A DNA stretch of 64,000 nt from Chamaecrista fasciculata (Eukaryota > Streptophyta > Magnoliopsida > Fabales > Fabaceae): assembly GCA_003254925.1 (NCBI GenBank), contig QANZ01042174.1, forward strand, positions 231,214 to 295,213, given 5' to 3'. The notes beneath the pieces are model-generated. The model was not told where the DNA came from, made no database searches, and saw only the letters and a program-made list of their open reading frames with translations. Position numbers and translations under genes: made by a program. This document shows positions 1 through 11,073 of this stretch, one piece after another (the stretch's first letter is position 1; each line of letters opens with the position of its first letter).

Positions 1-949
1 ATGTTATGTTTTGGAGTGATCTGGACCCACTTCACGCGTATGTATTGGTGGACCCTCTTTTAATATATAAATCTTTATTCATTACAGTTATAAATAGATA
101 TATTTATATAATTAGATGAGTGTGGTATGATCTAATGGTTTCTCACTTAATCATTTAACTAAGTGGTGAGGGATCCAATTTCATTTTTGTGTATAAAATG
201 TATTTTGTGGTCAACCGTTTACTTTTAATGAAAGACTCACAACGAAAAAATTAATCACGATTTTCGACAATGAATACCTATAAAAAAAAAAAAGATATAT
301 CTATATGACTATATATATATTTCACTTTCTTGACCTTTCCGTCTGATGTTGCCTCTTGCATGCGTAAACCCGGCCTCCCTCCCCAAAAGAAACAAGAAAT
401 AATTTTACTTTGATTGAAGATAAAATTAATAATTAATAAGATCAAGATGTAGAGATAGAGACATAGATAGATCGATAGATTTAAGATAGGGATATATGTA
501 AAGTCCCAAAGATCTCTTGATTGATTATTAGTTATTACAAATACACATGCTACTTGTCTCCCTTCTTCTATTCTTTTTTCCTTTCAAATTTTCACCTATA
601 CATTTCACACGATTTTCTTTTTCTGTCAACAACAAAAGGGATTCAGTTTTACCCTTCACATATTCACTCTTTCTTTAGATAAACTCGTTAAGAAAAAAAA
701 AAAAGTTAAGGACCAAATTAGACATTCATTTTCTCTTTTCCCATCATCATACATAACGCATAGCCTTCCGTTAAAAGTGATAGGTGTTTGTTGACCATCC
801 GATTATGTTGGTGACAATTGGCATTCAAGAAGCAGTACCCTTCGTTATTTTCTTCTTGAAAATAATATATATATCCTCTGAAGTATTTAGGAGTGATTAT
901 AATGCTATCTAAAAAAGCTTAACTCACTCAACAAAAAAAAAAACTCTCA
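1..949. other. Intergenic spacer, no gene seen
   Basis: AT-rich sequence with short A, T and TA runs. No open reading frame of useful length and no recognisable coding similarity in any frame. A pyrimidine-rich stretch near 545-680 looks like a plant leader, but no coding exon follows it. Confidence 0.6.
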
Positions 950-1224
950 AAGGAAATTGGTTATTAGTTATAGAGTTAAAAAACTTTTTAATCAAGCAAT
1001 CTTAGACACGCCCCCTCACGCCCAACCATAGGAGCGTGAAAGCCAACGAGTTATTCTTAGAGTAGCACACAGTAAGGTTTATCCATCTCAGATGCTTAAA
1101 TCTGGGCTCTAATACTATGTAGAAGGTCTAACTCTCCCCAAAAGAGTTCTCCAAGGGGGAGGATTGCCTCATTATATATATAGAGTTAGAAAATCTTTTA
1201 ACCAAGTAATGTAGGACTTCAACA
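950..1224 (-). mobile_element. TRIM-like small LTR retrotransposon, 3' LTR truncated
   Basis: Read on the minus strand, 1224-1118 is a 107-bp LTR that begins TGTTGAAG and ends CTACA. It is followed directly by TAGTATTAGAGCC (1117-1105), a mutated form of the initiator-Met tRNA primer site TGGTATCAGAGC. About 90 bases later a purine tract GTGAGGGGGCG precedes TGTCTAAG at 1008, where a second LTR begins. Its body (to about 950) matches the first LTR over the segment ending in CTAACTCTATA. There is no coding capacity, as expected for a terminal-repeat retrotransposon in miniature. The second LTR is cut short, so no target duplication could be defined. Confidence 0.72.
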
Positions 1225-1987
1225 TGCTCATTCGGTGTATTTTAAAATTATGTCCCAGGAATAAATAAGAAGAAATCTTATTCATAATTTATCGTACTTG
1301 TAGCGGTAATAGTAAGCATTATATAAATATATATTTTTTTATTTTGAAAAAATATAAAATTGTAAGGATTACATATTAAATATTTTATATATATTGAAGT
1401 AATTTAATTCTATATTCATTTTTATAATTTATCTTTTTACTTTTTATATAAAAAAGATTAATGAAGATATATTTTATTTTTATAAAAATATTATCATGTA
1501 GTATGAATTTGTCTACGCTTAATTACCTAAAAACAATTATTTTAAAATGTACCAGAGTATGAATTTGATTATAGGTAAAGTAATTGACTATTCATAAACT
1601 CTGATTATAGAGATTAATATATTTGAATTTAAGAACATATATAGATCGTCATATCATATTTATATCTACTTATGATCATTTATAAGTACATCTTTCCACA
1701 GTATCTATCCGATTTTGTTTTTTTTCTGAATTTCATAAAAACTTTATTCAATTAAATCTAATGAAAGCTATGATCGGTTTTATTAAAAATGAGAAGGTAT
1801 TTTGTTTTGGCACATGCCACATGGGACAGATCACAGACGAGAATTGTTTAACAGATAACAGAGCTCTTTCCTGTAACTCCTGAAACAGGGCATGCCGCTT
1901 AATTTTCAGCATTAACAAGGAAAGAAGAAACAAAACAAGTTTTAATTTGTTTAATGTTTATATCACTATTAGCCCATAATTTAAGTT

Positions 1988-2529
1988 GGTCAAAGGGTTA
2001 TTTTGGTCCTAAATGTATGCCCTAATGTTCATTTTTATCCATTATGTTTTAAAATGTTTAAATTGGTCTTAAATGTTGACAAAATGTTTCATTTTGATCC
2101 TAAATATTGGTAAAATGTTTCATTTTGGTCTCATATTATTGAATTTGGTCATATTTCTCTCGTTTCTCATTTCAAGTTCAAAGGACATGTTAAGAGAAAC
2201 TCGTAGCTCTGAATCCGTCGCATTCGAATTTGAAACGAGAGAGATATGATCAACTTTATTTGTTTGACCATGAAACGAGCAGTCTACTTTTAGGATCGAT
2301 TTGACCTTATTTGTTGACAGCCCCAATTAGATATAGAAAATACTCTTTGAGAATAATATATAGTTCTAAAGTCATCACATGTGAACTTGAAACGAGCCAT
2401 GCATATTCAATAATTTGGACCAAAATGAGATATTTTGCCAACATTTAGGACCAATTTGAACATTTTAAAATATAATGGACAAAAATGAACATTATGGCAT
2501 ACATTTAGGACCAAAATGAACCTTTAACC
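1988..2529. mobile_element. Mutator-type foldback MITE with 9-bp TSD
   Basis: Long imperfect terminal inverted repeats: the left end starts GGTCAAAGGGTTATTTTGG and the right end is the reverse complement of GGTTAAAGGTTCATTTTGG. The arms repeat phrases such as TTTTGGTCCTAAATGT. The element is bordered on both sides by ATTTAAGTT (1979-1987 and 2530-2538), an exact 9-bp target duplication typical of Mutator-like transposition. It has no coding capacity. Confidence 0.82.
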
Positions 2530-2538
2530 ATTTAAGTT

Positions 2539-4194
2539 TATGTATCTTCTTCAATACTTTTTACTATTTATCATATTTCCTAACTTATTTTAGATATAAA
2601 AAGAACTGAAGTTTATTATACATATATGAGATTTTTGTGTTGGTTTGACTGTCCTGTACTGCATAATGTGCAGAATGGAGAATGAATTGAAGTGTGGGCA
2701 CGTGGGCAAATAGTAGATACAAGAACATGGACCATTAGGCCTTACCAATCAAAAACCTGAAATACTGTTCATCACCATGCATATGCTTTTGTTTCCTATC
2801 AAGTATCCTAAGCACTAACTAACCTCTGCTTAATATATGTAAATCTAACAAAATAATCAATTATTTACCTTGTTTAATAAATTAAAAAAAAAACAATACA
2901 ATTTTTTTTTGAGCTTGTCTCATCTATTGTTTGGGAAAAATAAAGAAATGAGAAAAATTAAAAGGGGTGGTTGCTTGCTGCTGATTCATGAGCTAATTAT
3001 GATGATGGTTCAGGAATCTTTGATCTTTAAATGATGAGGTCTCAACATGGGATTTGACCCAATCATAAAATATACTTTGACTCTTAAATTAGCATATCTA
3101 CATATTGATGCAGAGAGAAATTAAATTGTAATAATGGTAAATCATATTGTCAAGTTGCAGAACTTGATACCTATCTGATTCTCTAAGCCGTCCAAACCAA
3201 GGTCTAAACTGTGATATCATATAACCTGACAAGAAAAAAAAAATGCAAATGGTAGCAGCAGTTTGCGAATTGAAGTATAATTTATATGGTTTTTTTATGT
3301 GGAAACTAAGGCAAATGGTAGTTTTATATATTTGAGAAGGATATGTTCAAAGATGCAGTAGCAGCAGTTCAAACTTGAAAACTACAAAACCAATCGTTAT
3401 CTATATAGAGAATTGCCCCTATATCCTCCTCATATATCATAGTCACATGAGAAGAATCTACTAGAGTGTGACCTTTAGAGTTTAGATAACAAGCGGATGT
3501 ATCTTGATCAATTCTTGATCAGGGATCACTGATCAGAGATCAGAGACATGTGAATTGTCACTTGAAGATTTTGGAAAAAAAAAAAAAAACCATTCAATAT
3601 ATAATCATCAGTTTCAAATTACAATAAAGCCATTAATTAGAGGGAGCAATTGTAGCCAAGTTGAAAGAAAGAAAAAGACAGCTGAAAAATCTAAATCTAA
3701 AAAGTGGGTCCCTCAGGCCTGTGCATAATTGGATGCTAGATTGTCTTTTGAGTAATTTTTTTTGTCTTTAAATTTATTTTAAAATTACAATTTAGTTCTT
3801 GCATAAATTAAAAAAAATATTTTTTAATTGTTATTATTTTTTAATAAACACTAATTATTTAATCCCTGAAATACTATCTATTGACACTACATAGTTAATA
3901 TTTGTTAAAAAAAAATCAGTGATGAAAAAGTGTATCTCTAATATCTAAGGACTATATCAAAATTTTGAAACATTTAAAAATTAAAGTATAATTTTTCCCT
4001 TTTTGAAAAAGGGAAAGTATGTGTGTTATAATTTGTATGTGTGTGTAAGTGAACAAACTCAACTACAAAAGCCAACCTCTCCTTCATCTTGTGTTGGTAC
4101 CACCATTTTCTTCCACTTCTTCACATTTCACAAACACAAAACACTTTCTGAAACCTCAAAAAAAACAACACTTTTTTCTTTCTTGATCCCAAAC
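2539..4194. other. Upstream region of the ERF003-type gene
   Basis: No gene is visible. The stretch holds A/T runs and, at about 3735-4000, a decayed repeat with remnants of the dispersed MITE vocabulary (TTTAGTTCTTGCA, AAGGACTATATC). The last 190 bases before the ATG are rich in CT, ACA and CTTC, as in plant 5' leaders. I could not place a TATA box with confidence. Confidence 0.5.
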
Positions 4195-4865
4195 ATGGCC
4201 AGACCACAACAGAGATATCGAGGAGTCCGACAGAGGCATTGGGGCTCATGGGTTTCCGAGATTCGCCACCCTCTCTTGTAAGTTGTGACAACCTCACCTT
4301 AACATAACAAAATACTCAAATGAAACATAACGAAAATTTCGAGGTTAATTAACTAATGATGTTGTTTTGTGTTTGTAGGAAGACAAGGATATGGCTTGGT
4401 ACATTTGAAACTGCAGAAGATGCAGCCAGAGCTTATGATGAAGCAGCCAGGCTTATGTGTGGTCCAAGAGCAAGAACAAATTTCCCTTACAACCCTAATA
4501 ATAATGCCTCTTCACATTCTTCTTCATCAAAGCTTCTTTCTGCAACTTTGACTGCTAAACTCCATAGATGCTACATGGCTTCTCTACAAATGACAAGGCC
4601 TTCCTACCCAGAGCCTCAAAATCAGAACTTTCTTGTGCCCTCAAGCTCAAGCACCACCATGTCCTCTGTTTTGGGACATAAGAGAGAAAAAGAAGAACAA
4701 GAACAAGAAGATGAGAAGAATAAGAAGAAGGTGAAAGTGGAATGTAGGAGTGAGGAAATGGAGTTTAATATTCTTGAAGAGGATCACATTGAGCAGATGA
4801 TAGAGGAGCTTCTTTATTATGGTTCTATTGAGCTCTGCTCAGTTCAACACATTGATAATAATTGA
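4195..4865 (+). CDS. ERF003: AP2/ERF transcription factor, ERF003 type
   Basis: Two exons, 4195-4277 and 4379-4865, give 189 residues. The donor is GTAAGT and the acceptor TTTGTAG, and the split Leu28 codon is rebuilt across the junction. The single AP2/ERF DNA-binding domain spans about residues 8-64, with the [20 protein letters not shown] block followed by [18 protein letters not shown]. The C terminus has an acidic Lys/Glu stretch and then [13 protein letters not shown] and YYGSIELC, which I recognise as the signature of Arabidopsis ERF003, a relative of the SHINE/WIN group. An intron inside the AP2 domain is typical of this group. The upstream in-frame ATG at 4003 lies in the leader and adds non-conserved sequence, so I chose 4195, where [10 protein letters not shown] starts. 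A nuclear regulator acting on GCC-box-like promoters is expected from the family; its targets are unknown. Confidence 0.93.
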
Positions 4866-4956
4866 TTCATTCGCCACAATTCTCAAGCTTCACATTTCTT
4901 CGATCTTCTTGGCAATGCCATTTATATTCTTCTTCTGATTTAACCCATTTTTCTCA

Positions 4957-5228
4957 GGCTAAAATGCATAAAAACTCAAACTTTAGTTATTGTGTAAAAA
5001 AAATACTTTGAATTTTGAAAAGTGACGAAAGATATATTGAACATGTTTTTGTACAAATGATTATCATTAACAAAAAAATAAAAATATATATGTTTTTAAA
5101 TAAAAATCTTAACAAAATGAGTGATTTGTACAAAATCAAAAATTAAATAGTACTTTGTCATTTTTCAAAATTTATGAAAATTTTTTGCACAATAACAAAA
5201 ATTCAGAGAAATTTAATGCATTTTAGCC
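4957..5228. mobile_element. Foldback MITE just downstream of the ERF gene
   Basis: The ends are inverted repeats: AGGCTAAAATGCAT at the left and ATGCATTTTAGCCT at the right, with further paired sequence inside (TTGTACAAA and TTTGTACAA arms). It is about 270 bp and non-coding. It begins roughly 90 bases after the ERF stop codon, so it may lie in or just beyond the 3' UTR. No clear target duplication is seen. Confidence 0.65.
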
Positions 5229-6366
5229 TCAACCTTCATTTCCATCCTCTTCAGCTGTTTTACTAGATAAAGCTATATGTACAGTCAGCCAGAGCCAGCC
5301 ACATTGTGATCCAGAATGAATCTGCTAGCTACAAGGAAAGAGAGATGAAGTTCTTCAAGTTCATAACATAACCAAATGCACTACAAGTTATTTTCTTTTC
5401 TTTATTTTATGGTTCTCCAACTTCATCAGATTCTGTGATCTGTTGAGTTTGTTGTCTCTATCTATCTATGGCATTTGTTGTGTCTGTCTGAGATCATAGC
5501 CCTGAAATTAGTGCTTGTAGACTTGTAGTTGAAGCTTAATGCAGAAGAAGTAGTACTTTGAGTCTCGTCTGAAATGTAAGGGAAAATTTGTCAAAGGGCA
5601 CAGCTTTTTATAAACTGGCCGTATCCCTTTATTTCAAAGATTGTAGGACTTTATGCATCCATATCTTTCTCTGCATTCTAACCCAAAAAATTGAGTTTTT
5701 CCTCCATTCCCATTTTAATACAAATGGGAAGATTCCCACTTTATTCTGCAATGTTGTAATATAAAATAGGTATAACTTGACTCAATTTAGTAATGGTTTA
5801 AAACGATTTAACTCAATTGTGTCACAATTCACCTCTATAATATTAGGGCTTTAAACTAAATAACAAATCATGTGCTTTTAGGCTTTACCTGTTTACCATG
5901 TCTGTAATCTATATCCCCTGTCTTTTTCAAGTCTCTGTAACTTGGTTAAACAAATAGTATTAACCTTAATTATTACCAAAGTAAACTGCCAAAAAGTACA
6001 AGGCAACAATGAAATCATATCTAAGATAGTTGTAAATAGTTGGGATGGAATCAACAAAGTTTAACAAAGTTGTTAGATAATTGGATTTTTTAAACATGAT
6101 GATATATCAGACTATGTATATAAAAAATATTTTGTCAGTAGAGAGAAAGCTAGTTTCAATAATCTCTACTCCTTAAAATTTGTGAAAAATATTTTGATTG
6201 ATAGGTATCATTTGGTTGTTCTAAAAACAATTGTGAAGGAAGTGGAAAGCAAAATATTTTAGTATTTGCTAAGATATCAACAGGGAACATTAGAATTGAT
6301 AGAAACTTGAATTCTTTAAACATGATATTTTAATTTAAACTAAATCCTATATATATATATATATAA

Positions 6367-6845
6367 GGTAAATTACACTTTGGTATCCTGTTCTATGAAC
6401 CGGTTTCACTTTGGTACCTTATTCTTTCAAAAGTAACATTTTAGTATACTGTCTTTTGCACTGTTAACACTTTGTTCAAATTTATTTTTCTGTTAAGTTT
6501 TGACGGTGAAGTCGCACGTGACCATCACATGCATAGTAAAAATACTTAAATATTAATTTTCTTCTCATTTTTCATGATTCATACGTTAAAACACTAAAAA
6601 AATCCTCTCAATTCGAATCTCATCCGTGAGAGGATTTTTTTTTATAGTTTTACCATCTGAATCGTGAAAAATGAGAGAAAAATGGACATTGGAGTGTTTT
6701 TATTGTTCACGTGATGGTCACGTACATGTAACTTTGCTGCCAAAACTTAACAGAAAAATAAATTTACCAAAGTGTTAATGGTACAAATAACAAGGTACCA
6801 AAGTGAAATCGGTTCATAGAACAAGGTACCAAAGTGTAATTTACC
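6367..6845. mobile_element. Foldback MITE of the GGTAAATTACACTTTGGTA family
   Basis: The left arm starts GGTAAATTACACTTTGGTA and the right arm ends with its reverse complement. The phrases TTCTATGAACCGGTTTCACTT and its inverted partner show that the arms are long. The centre contains an inverted ATCCTCTCA/TGAGAGGAT pair. Non-coding, about 480 bp. It is related to copies at 14573, 23078, 26958 and 42849. Its flanks give no clean target duplication. Confidence 0.75.
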
Positions 6846-8093
6846 TTAAAAAAAATTAGTTTAAATTATTTGGATAGGGACAAAATTCACTTCCATATAC
6901 TTCAAAGTGTAATAGATTCTTCAATTAACTTTTGAAGGGAATGATCTGTTGCTGGAAATATGTTTATCTTTTTTTTTTTTTTTGTATAGGATGGTAGTTT
7001 GAAAAATTAAAAAGGAAGAGCTTTTTAAATTAGATAGCTTTTGGTTTAGGGATTGATAAAGAGAATGGGACACTAAATGAGATAAAGTGGGTGTTGTAAT
7101 CATTTATGTTTTATACTTAAGGGTCCCATTTAGCTTCAAATCCCACCCTCTCCTCTATTCTTTTTCCTCCCCTCGTTACTCTATCAAACTCAATTATATT
7201 TTTCCTGAATTTCATATACATATATATAGCTTCTTAAACAAAAAACTTCCCTAAATACTAAATTCATTACTTACAACATGTGTAAAGAAATCAATAAAGG
7301 GAGATCGTGCTTACGTCGAGAAAAAAGAGGAGAAAGAAAAGTTCTTATGTTTTCAGTTACAGAAATTCTAAATCCTAAGCAGAATCTTTGAAACTGTTCA
7401 AAAACAACCATGAAAATGATGGTGTAATTAAAGTCACATAATCAATTTGGTTATCCAGAAAGCTAGAGATCATTATCATCTTTCATCAGTGTGTGCAAAA
7501 CATATGTTTGATGAGAGATCATAAATATATGTTTTTCATGAAACTATTTATGTCATTTTCTTGTTCTTGCTAGTTTAATTAATTAGTTTCATCTTTGCCA
7601 TTTGAGTGTATTACAATTGTGTTCTTCAAACTTCCATTAAAGGCATAATTTTTTTTCCCTTTCAATTTGACTGGCTGTCTGTGCTTTTGGCTGAGTGATA
7701 TGTTAGTTAGACTTCATTTCCTAATCATCTTTAGTAGTTTCTTGTCATCTTCATTAGCTCCAAATCGATCTTAGTCAGTTTTACAATAATTATATGTATG
7801 GGTTTCTTGATTAGTCCTGTCCTGGCTGCAAATTTCCACTGTAATAATTATAGCTTTTAATCCAACAAAGAAAAAATATTGCTCACACAAATTCCGTGTG
7901 ATTAAGTGGATGGAACAACAAACTCCAGGAATATTGTAAGCTAATTATGAGTATAGTAATTTCTATCTATCTCAAATTGACCATCTACAGGGAAATTCTT
8001 TTTTTTATACATTACATATGTTAATGATCATAGATAAAGATTATATATAGTAAGCAATCAATTTCCCAACTGAGATTTCAGAACATTCCCTCG

Positions 8094-8262
8094 CAGTGAC
8101 GGAGATAGGGGCTGGTGGGGGCCACGGCCCCCCAAATTTCAGTAGTTACTATAAATTAGTCCTAATATAATTTAATTGTATGCATTATAATTCCAACGGC
8201 CCCCCTTTAGTGTTAAAAAAAATTTCTGGCCCCCCTTGTTAACATTTCTGGCTCCGTCACTG
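8094..8262. mobile_element. hAT-type MITE with perfect 8-bp TSD
   Basis: A 169-bp element beginning CAGTGACGGAG and ending CTCCGTCACTG, an exact 11-bp inverted repeat. It is flanked on both sides by TTCCCTCG (8086-8093 and 8263-8270). An 8-bp duplication with CA...TG ends is the hallmark of hAT transposition. The interior has GGGGCC and GGCCCCCC tracts and no reading frame. Confidence 0.9.
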
Positions 8263-10132
8263 TTCCCTCGTACTTCTTTCCGTCTAGATTGCAAGATACA
8301 AGTAATATAGAATAGTTTTAGATCATAAAGAGAGAAATGATTTTTTTTTTACCAAAATAACCTGAATGAAAAATGTTATTTCTTTGGAAATCTCCCCAAA
8401 AATATTATTCTATGCATAGTCTTGAGTCTTGACCAAAAGAAAATCCTTTTTTTAATAAGAAAAAAGAATTTTCCATATTTTTTGCACCAAACATACATGT
8501 GATCTGTGTAAATGTCACTCGGCTGAGGTTCTTCGTATCAGACATTTGTTCATCATCTAGTAAATAGCATTACGAGAAAAAAGAACAATCTTTTTTTAAA
8601 AAAATAAATATATCTGCATTATGCATTGAATAATCTTTTTGAAGGGATTTTTAAGAGAATAACTTTTTATATTTAAATTGTTCTTGTTAAAAAGATTGAG
8701 GGAAATTTACAAGTAAAAAAATTATCAACAAAGTGAATGTAGCAATGCATATCTCTCTCTCCCTATATATATATGAATAGTAGCTTGTGATTACATATAT
8801 ATTTAATAATTGGTTTTTAGTTTTGATGAGTGAATAATAAGTTGGGGTTTGTGTGTTTTGGTGTGCTATCTCTATCAGTGAAACTTCATGATTGTGGTGG
8901 TGTATGTAGGAATTCATTTTGTTCCCCGGCCACAACCATCAAATATTAATAAAGTAGTTTGCTCTCATCATTTTGTTTTACTTTTAAAACCCACAAAAGT
9001 TGGTGTTGAATCATGGCATCTTAGTGAGTTTTTCATTATCAACACACTCTGAAATCTGAATTATGTTGAATCTTGGGAGCTAGCTAGCTGGATATATATG
9101 GAAACTCCAACACTTCAATTCATTGCTGACCTTGGTCAAATTTACTCTTCATTTCCTTAATTACTCACACTCGGAAAAAAATAAATAAAGAAACAAAGGG
9201 TAAAAGTAAAACGCTTTATTCATATATGGGTGCATCCATCTTCATTACTATTAATTACCATGTGATTATTAGCTAGCTGAGTTAATAATCAATAGTGATT
9301 ACCAAATGATTTGATGGTTTGATAAGATGTGTTCTATGTTGGACCCGTTTTGGGATTTTGACTTCTCATCATTATCTCTATATTTTTGTATCTACTCATC
9401 AGATATTTAAGAATTGAAATGCATTTTATAGATATGAACAGTATGTTGTTGTTGATAATGGACATATATTAAGGGCGTGAAAATAATTAATAAATAGTTG
9501 AATCCTTTAAATATATATAGATTGTGTGCATACTGCATAGAGAAAATTTTATATAAAAAATCAAATCTATTTTAATGATCACTACGTTTTGAAAGAAATA
9601 TTTTCTAGTTATCAGTAAGAAAATATCTCTTTTTTTTTCAAATTGAATATTGCAGTAGAAGGGTGAGATTTTTTGTCAGAATTGAACAAAGCAGTCAAAA
9701 CCAATGATGGTGCATGGAATCTCTAGTTGAAATGCTGGGAAACAGAGACAATCATAAATCGCCTTAAGCCCTTTCTTTTTTAAAAATAATAATAATAATA
9801 ATAACAATAATTTCTTTGTGAGTTAACATCCCACCAAACTGACAAGCTTATTTTGATTTTACAAGAGGGTGCATCGTTCGTGATTTATGGATGCCTTGGA
9901 TCAGGTGAATAATTAGAGTCATGCATGCATAAATCAAAAAATGAATAGTTTTGTTGAAAATGAAAGCAAAATAAAATATAAAAGGAAAACATAAAAGCTG
10001 GTGGCCCTACTCTACTCAGCTGAAAAACCAAAATACTTTGAAGGATATCTATTTTTTCTTTTTTTGCACATAAAAAAAATTAGGCTTATGTTCAAAAGTA
10101 CATGCATGGCATGTCTATGTCTCTGTTTTCCA

Positions 10133-11037
10133 CTATTAAAGGAGTGCATAACTGCATATGCACACTTTTCTGACCTTGTATATATATATATACACGAGTA
10201 TGAGACTCGTGCATTTGTACGGGTCTTTTTTCTGTCAATTTATGTAATTGGGAATCCACTTAATATAACTTGTAAATCAACAGATAAAGTAATAATAGCC
10301 TGCCAATTTTTACAATATCTACAATTTCACAATATTGACAATTTTGAATTATAGGGTATACAATATAACTTCACAATCATCACTTAAAAGAGCAGCATCT
10401 CCATAGAATTTCCAAATTTTTGGAGTTATAAACTAATCAAACAGATTGTCAGCCATCATCAAATTGACGTTCTTAGCAGGAATTCCACCATTCTCAAAGC
10501 TGCAATAGAAAAAAAAAATATTCAAAGGGTTACTTTATCAGTATTAGATAGCCAAATAGAAAAGCAAGTCTTAACTGGGAATTCCACCACTCTCCTTTTC
10601 GGTTCTTGCATTGCATGATCCCTTTGTTAGCTCAGTCTCAATGTGCTATAGCTCCCCTCTTTGTCTGGCAACATCATGAATTTGTTCCTGCAATGTCTAA
10701 TGTCCCATTCACTGTTGGTGAACAGAAATCAACATGAAGCGTCTCTCTTCTTTGCTGCACCTTGAAAAAGAAAAACCACCTTCAGCTGGCTAATTCCTCA
10801 AAGATAAAAAGAAACTTTGATTATCATCAAGTCAAATTTTTTTAGGGAACTTTCTACCTTTCTTCTCATGTCCTGCATAATTTTATGCATGAAACCATTA
10901 GTTCTTTATATAGTACATATATTTCCATAAAACATTTCACCCATATGCCAATGAATGCCATACTTGTGCACATACTGTGAAGTGAAATATGAAATATTTA
11001 TTAAAGGACTGCATAACTGCATATGCACACTTTTCTG

Positions 11038-11072
<35 letters not shown>
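10133..11072. repeat. Direct repeat of about 55 bp, 865 bp apart
   Basis: The sequence TATTAAAGGANTGCATAACTGCATATGCACACTTTTCTGACCTT followed by a TA run occurs at about 10133-10190 and again at about 10998-11070 in the same orientation, with only a few differences. The span between includes the possible exon relic at 10433-10770. It may be a local tandem duplication or the two ends of a larger unrecognised insertion. Confidence 0.7.
10433..10770 (-). pseudogene. Possible exon relics of an unidentified gene
   Basis: On the minus strand, 10500-10433 reads SFENGGIPAKNVNLMMADN and runs to a stop after LFD, just after a plausible acceptor (TTGCAG). Upstream, about 10690-10570 reads as EQIHDVARQRGEL, a stop, then HIETELTKGSCNARTEKE. 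These peptides look like real protein (mixed, helical, charged) but I do not recognise the family. The in-frame stop and repeated GGIP motif suggest a decayed gene copy. Low certainty. Confidence 0.3.

Positions 11073-11073
<1 letters not shown>

Noticed and set aside
10001..10354. 117-residue plus-strand open frame
   Set aside because: Low-complexity, no family resemblance, crosses a TA repeat and the duplicated 55-mer.
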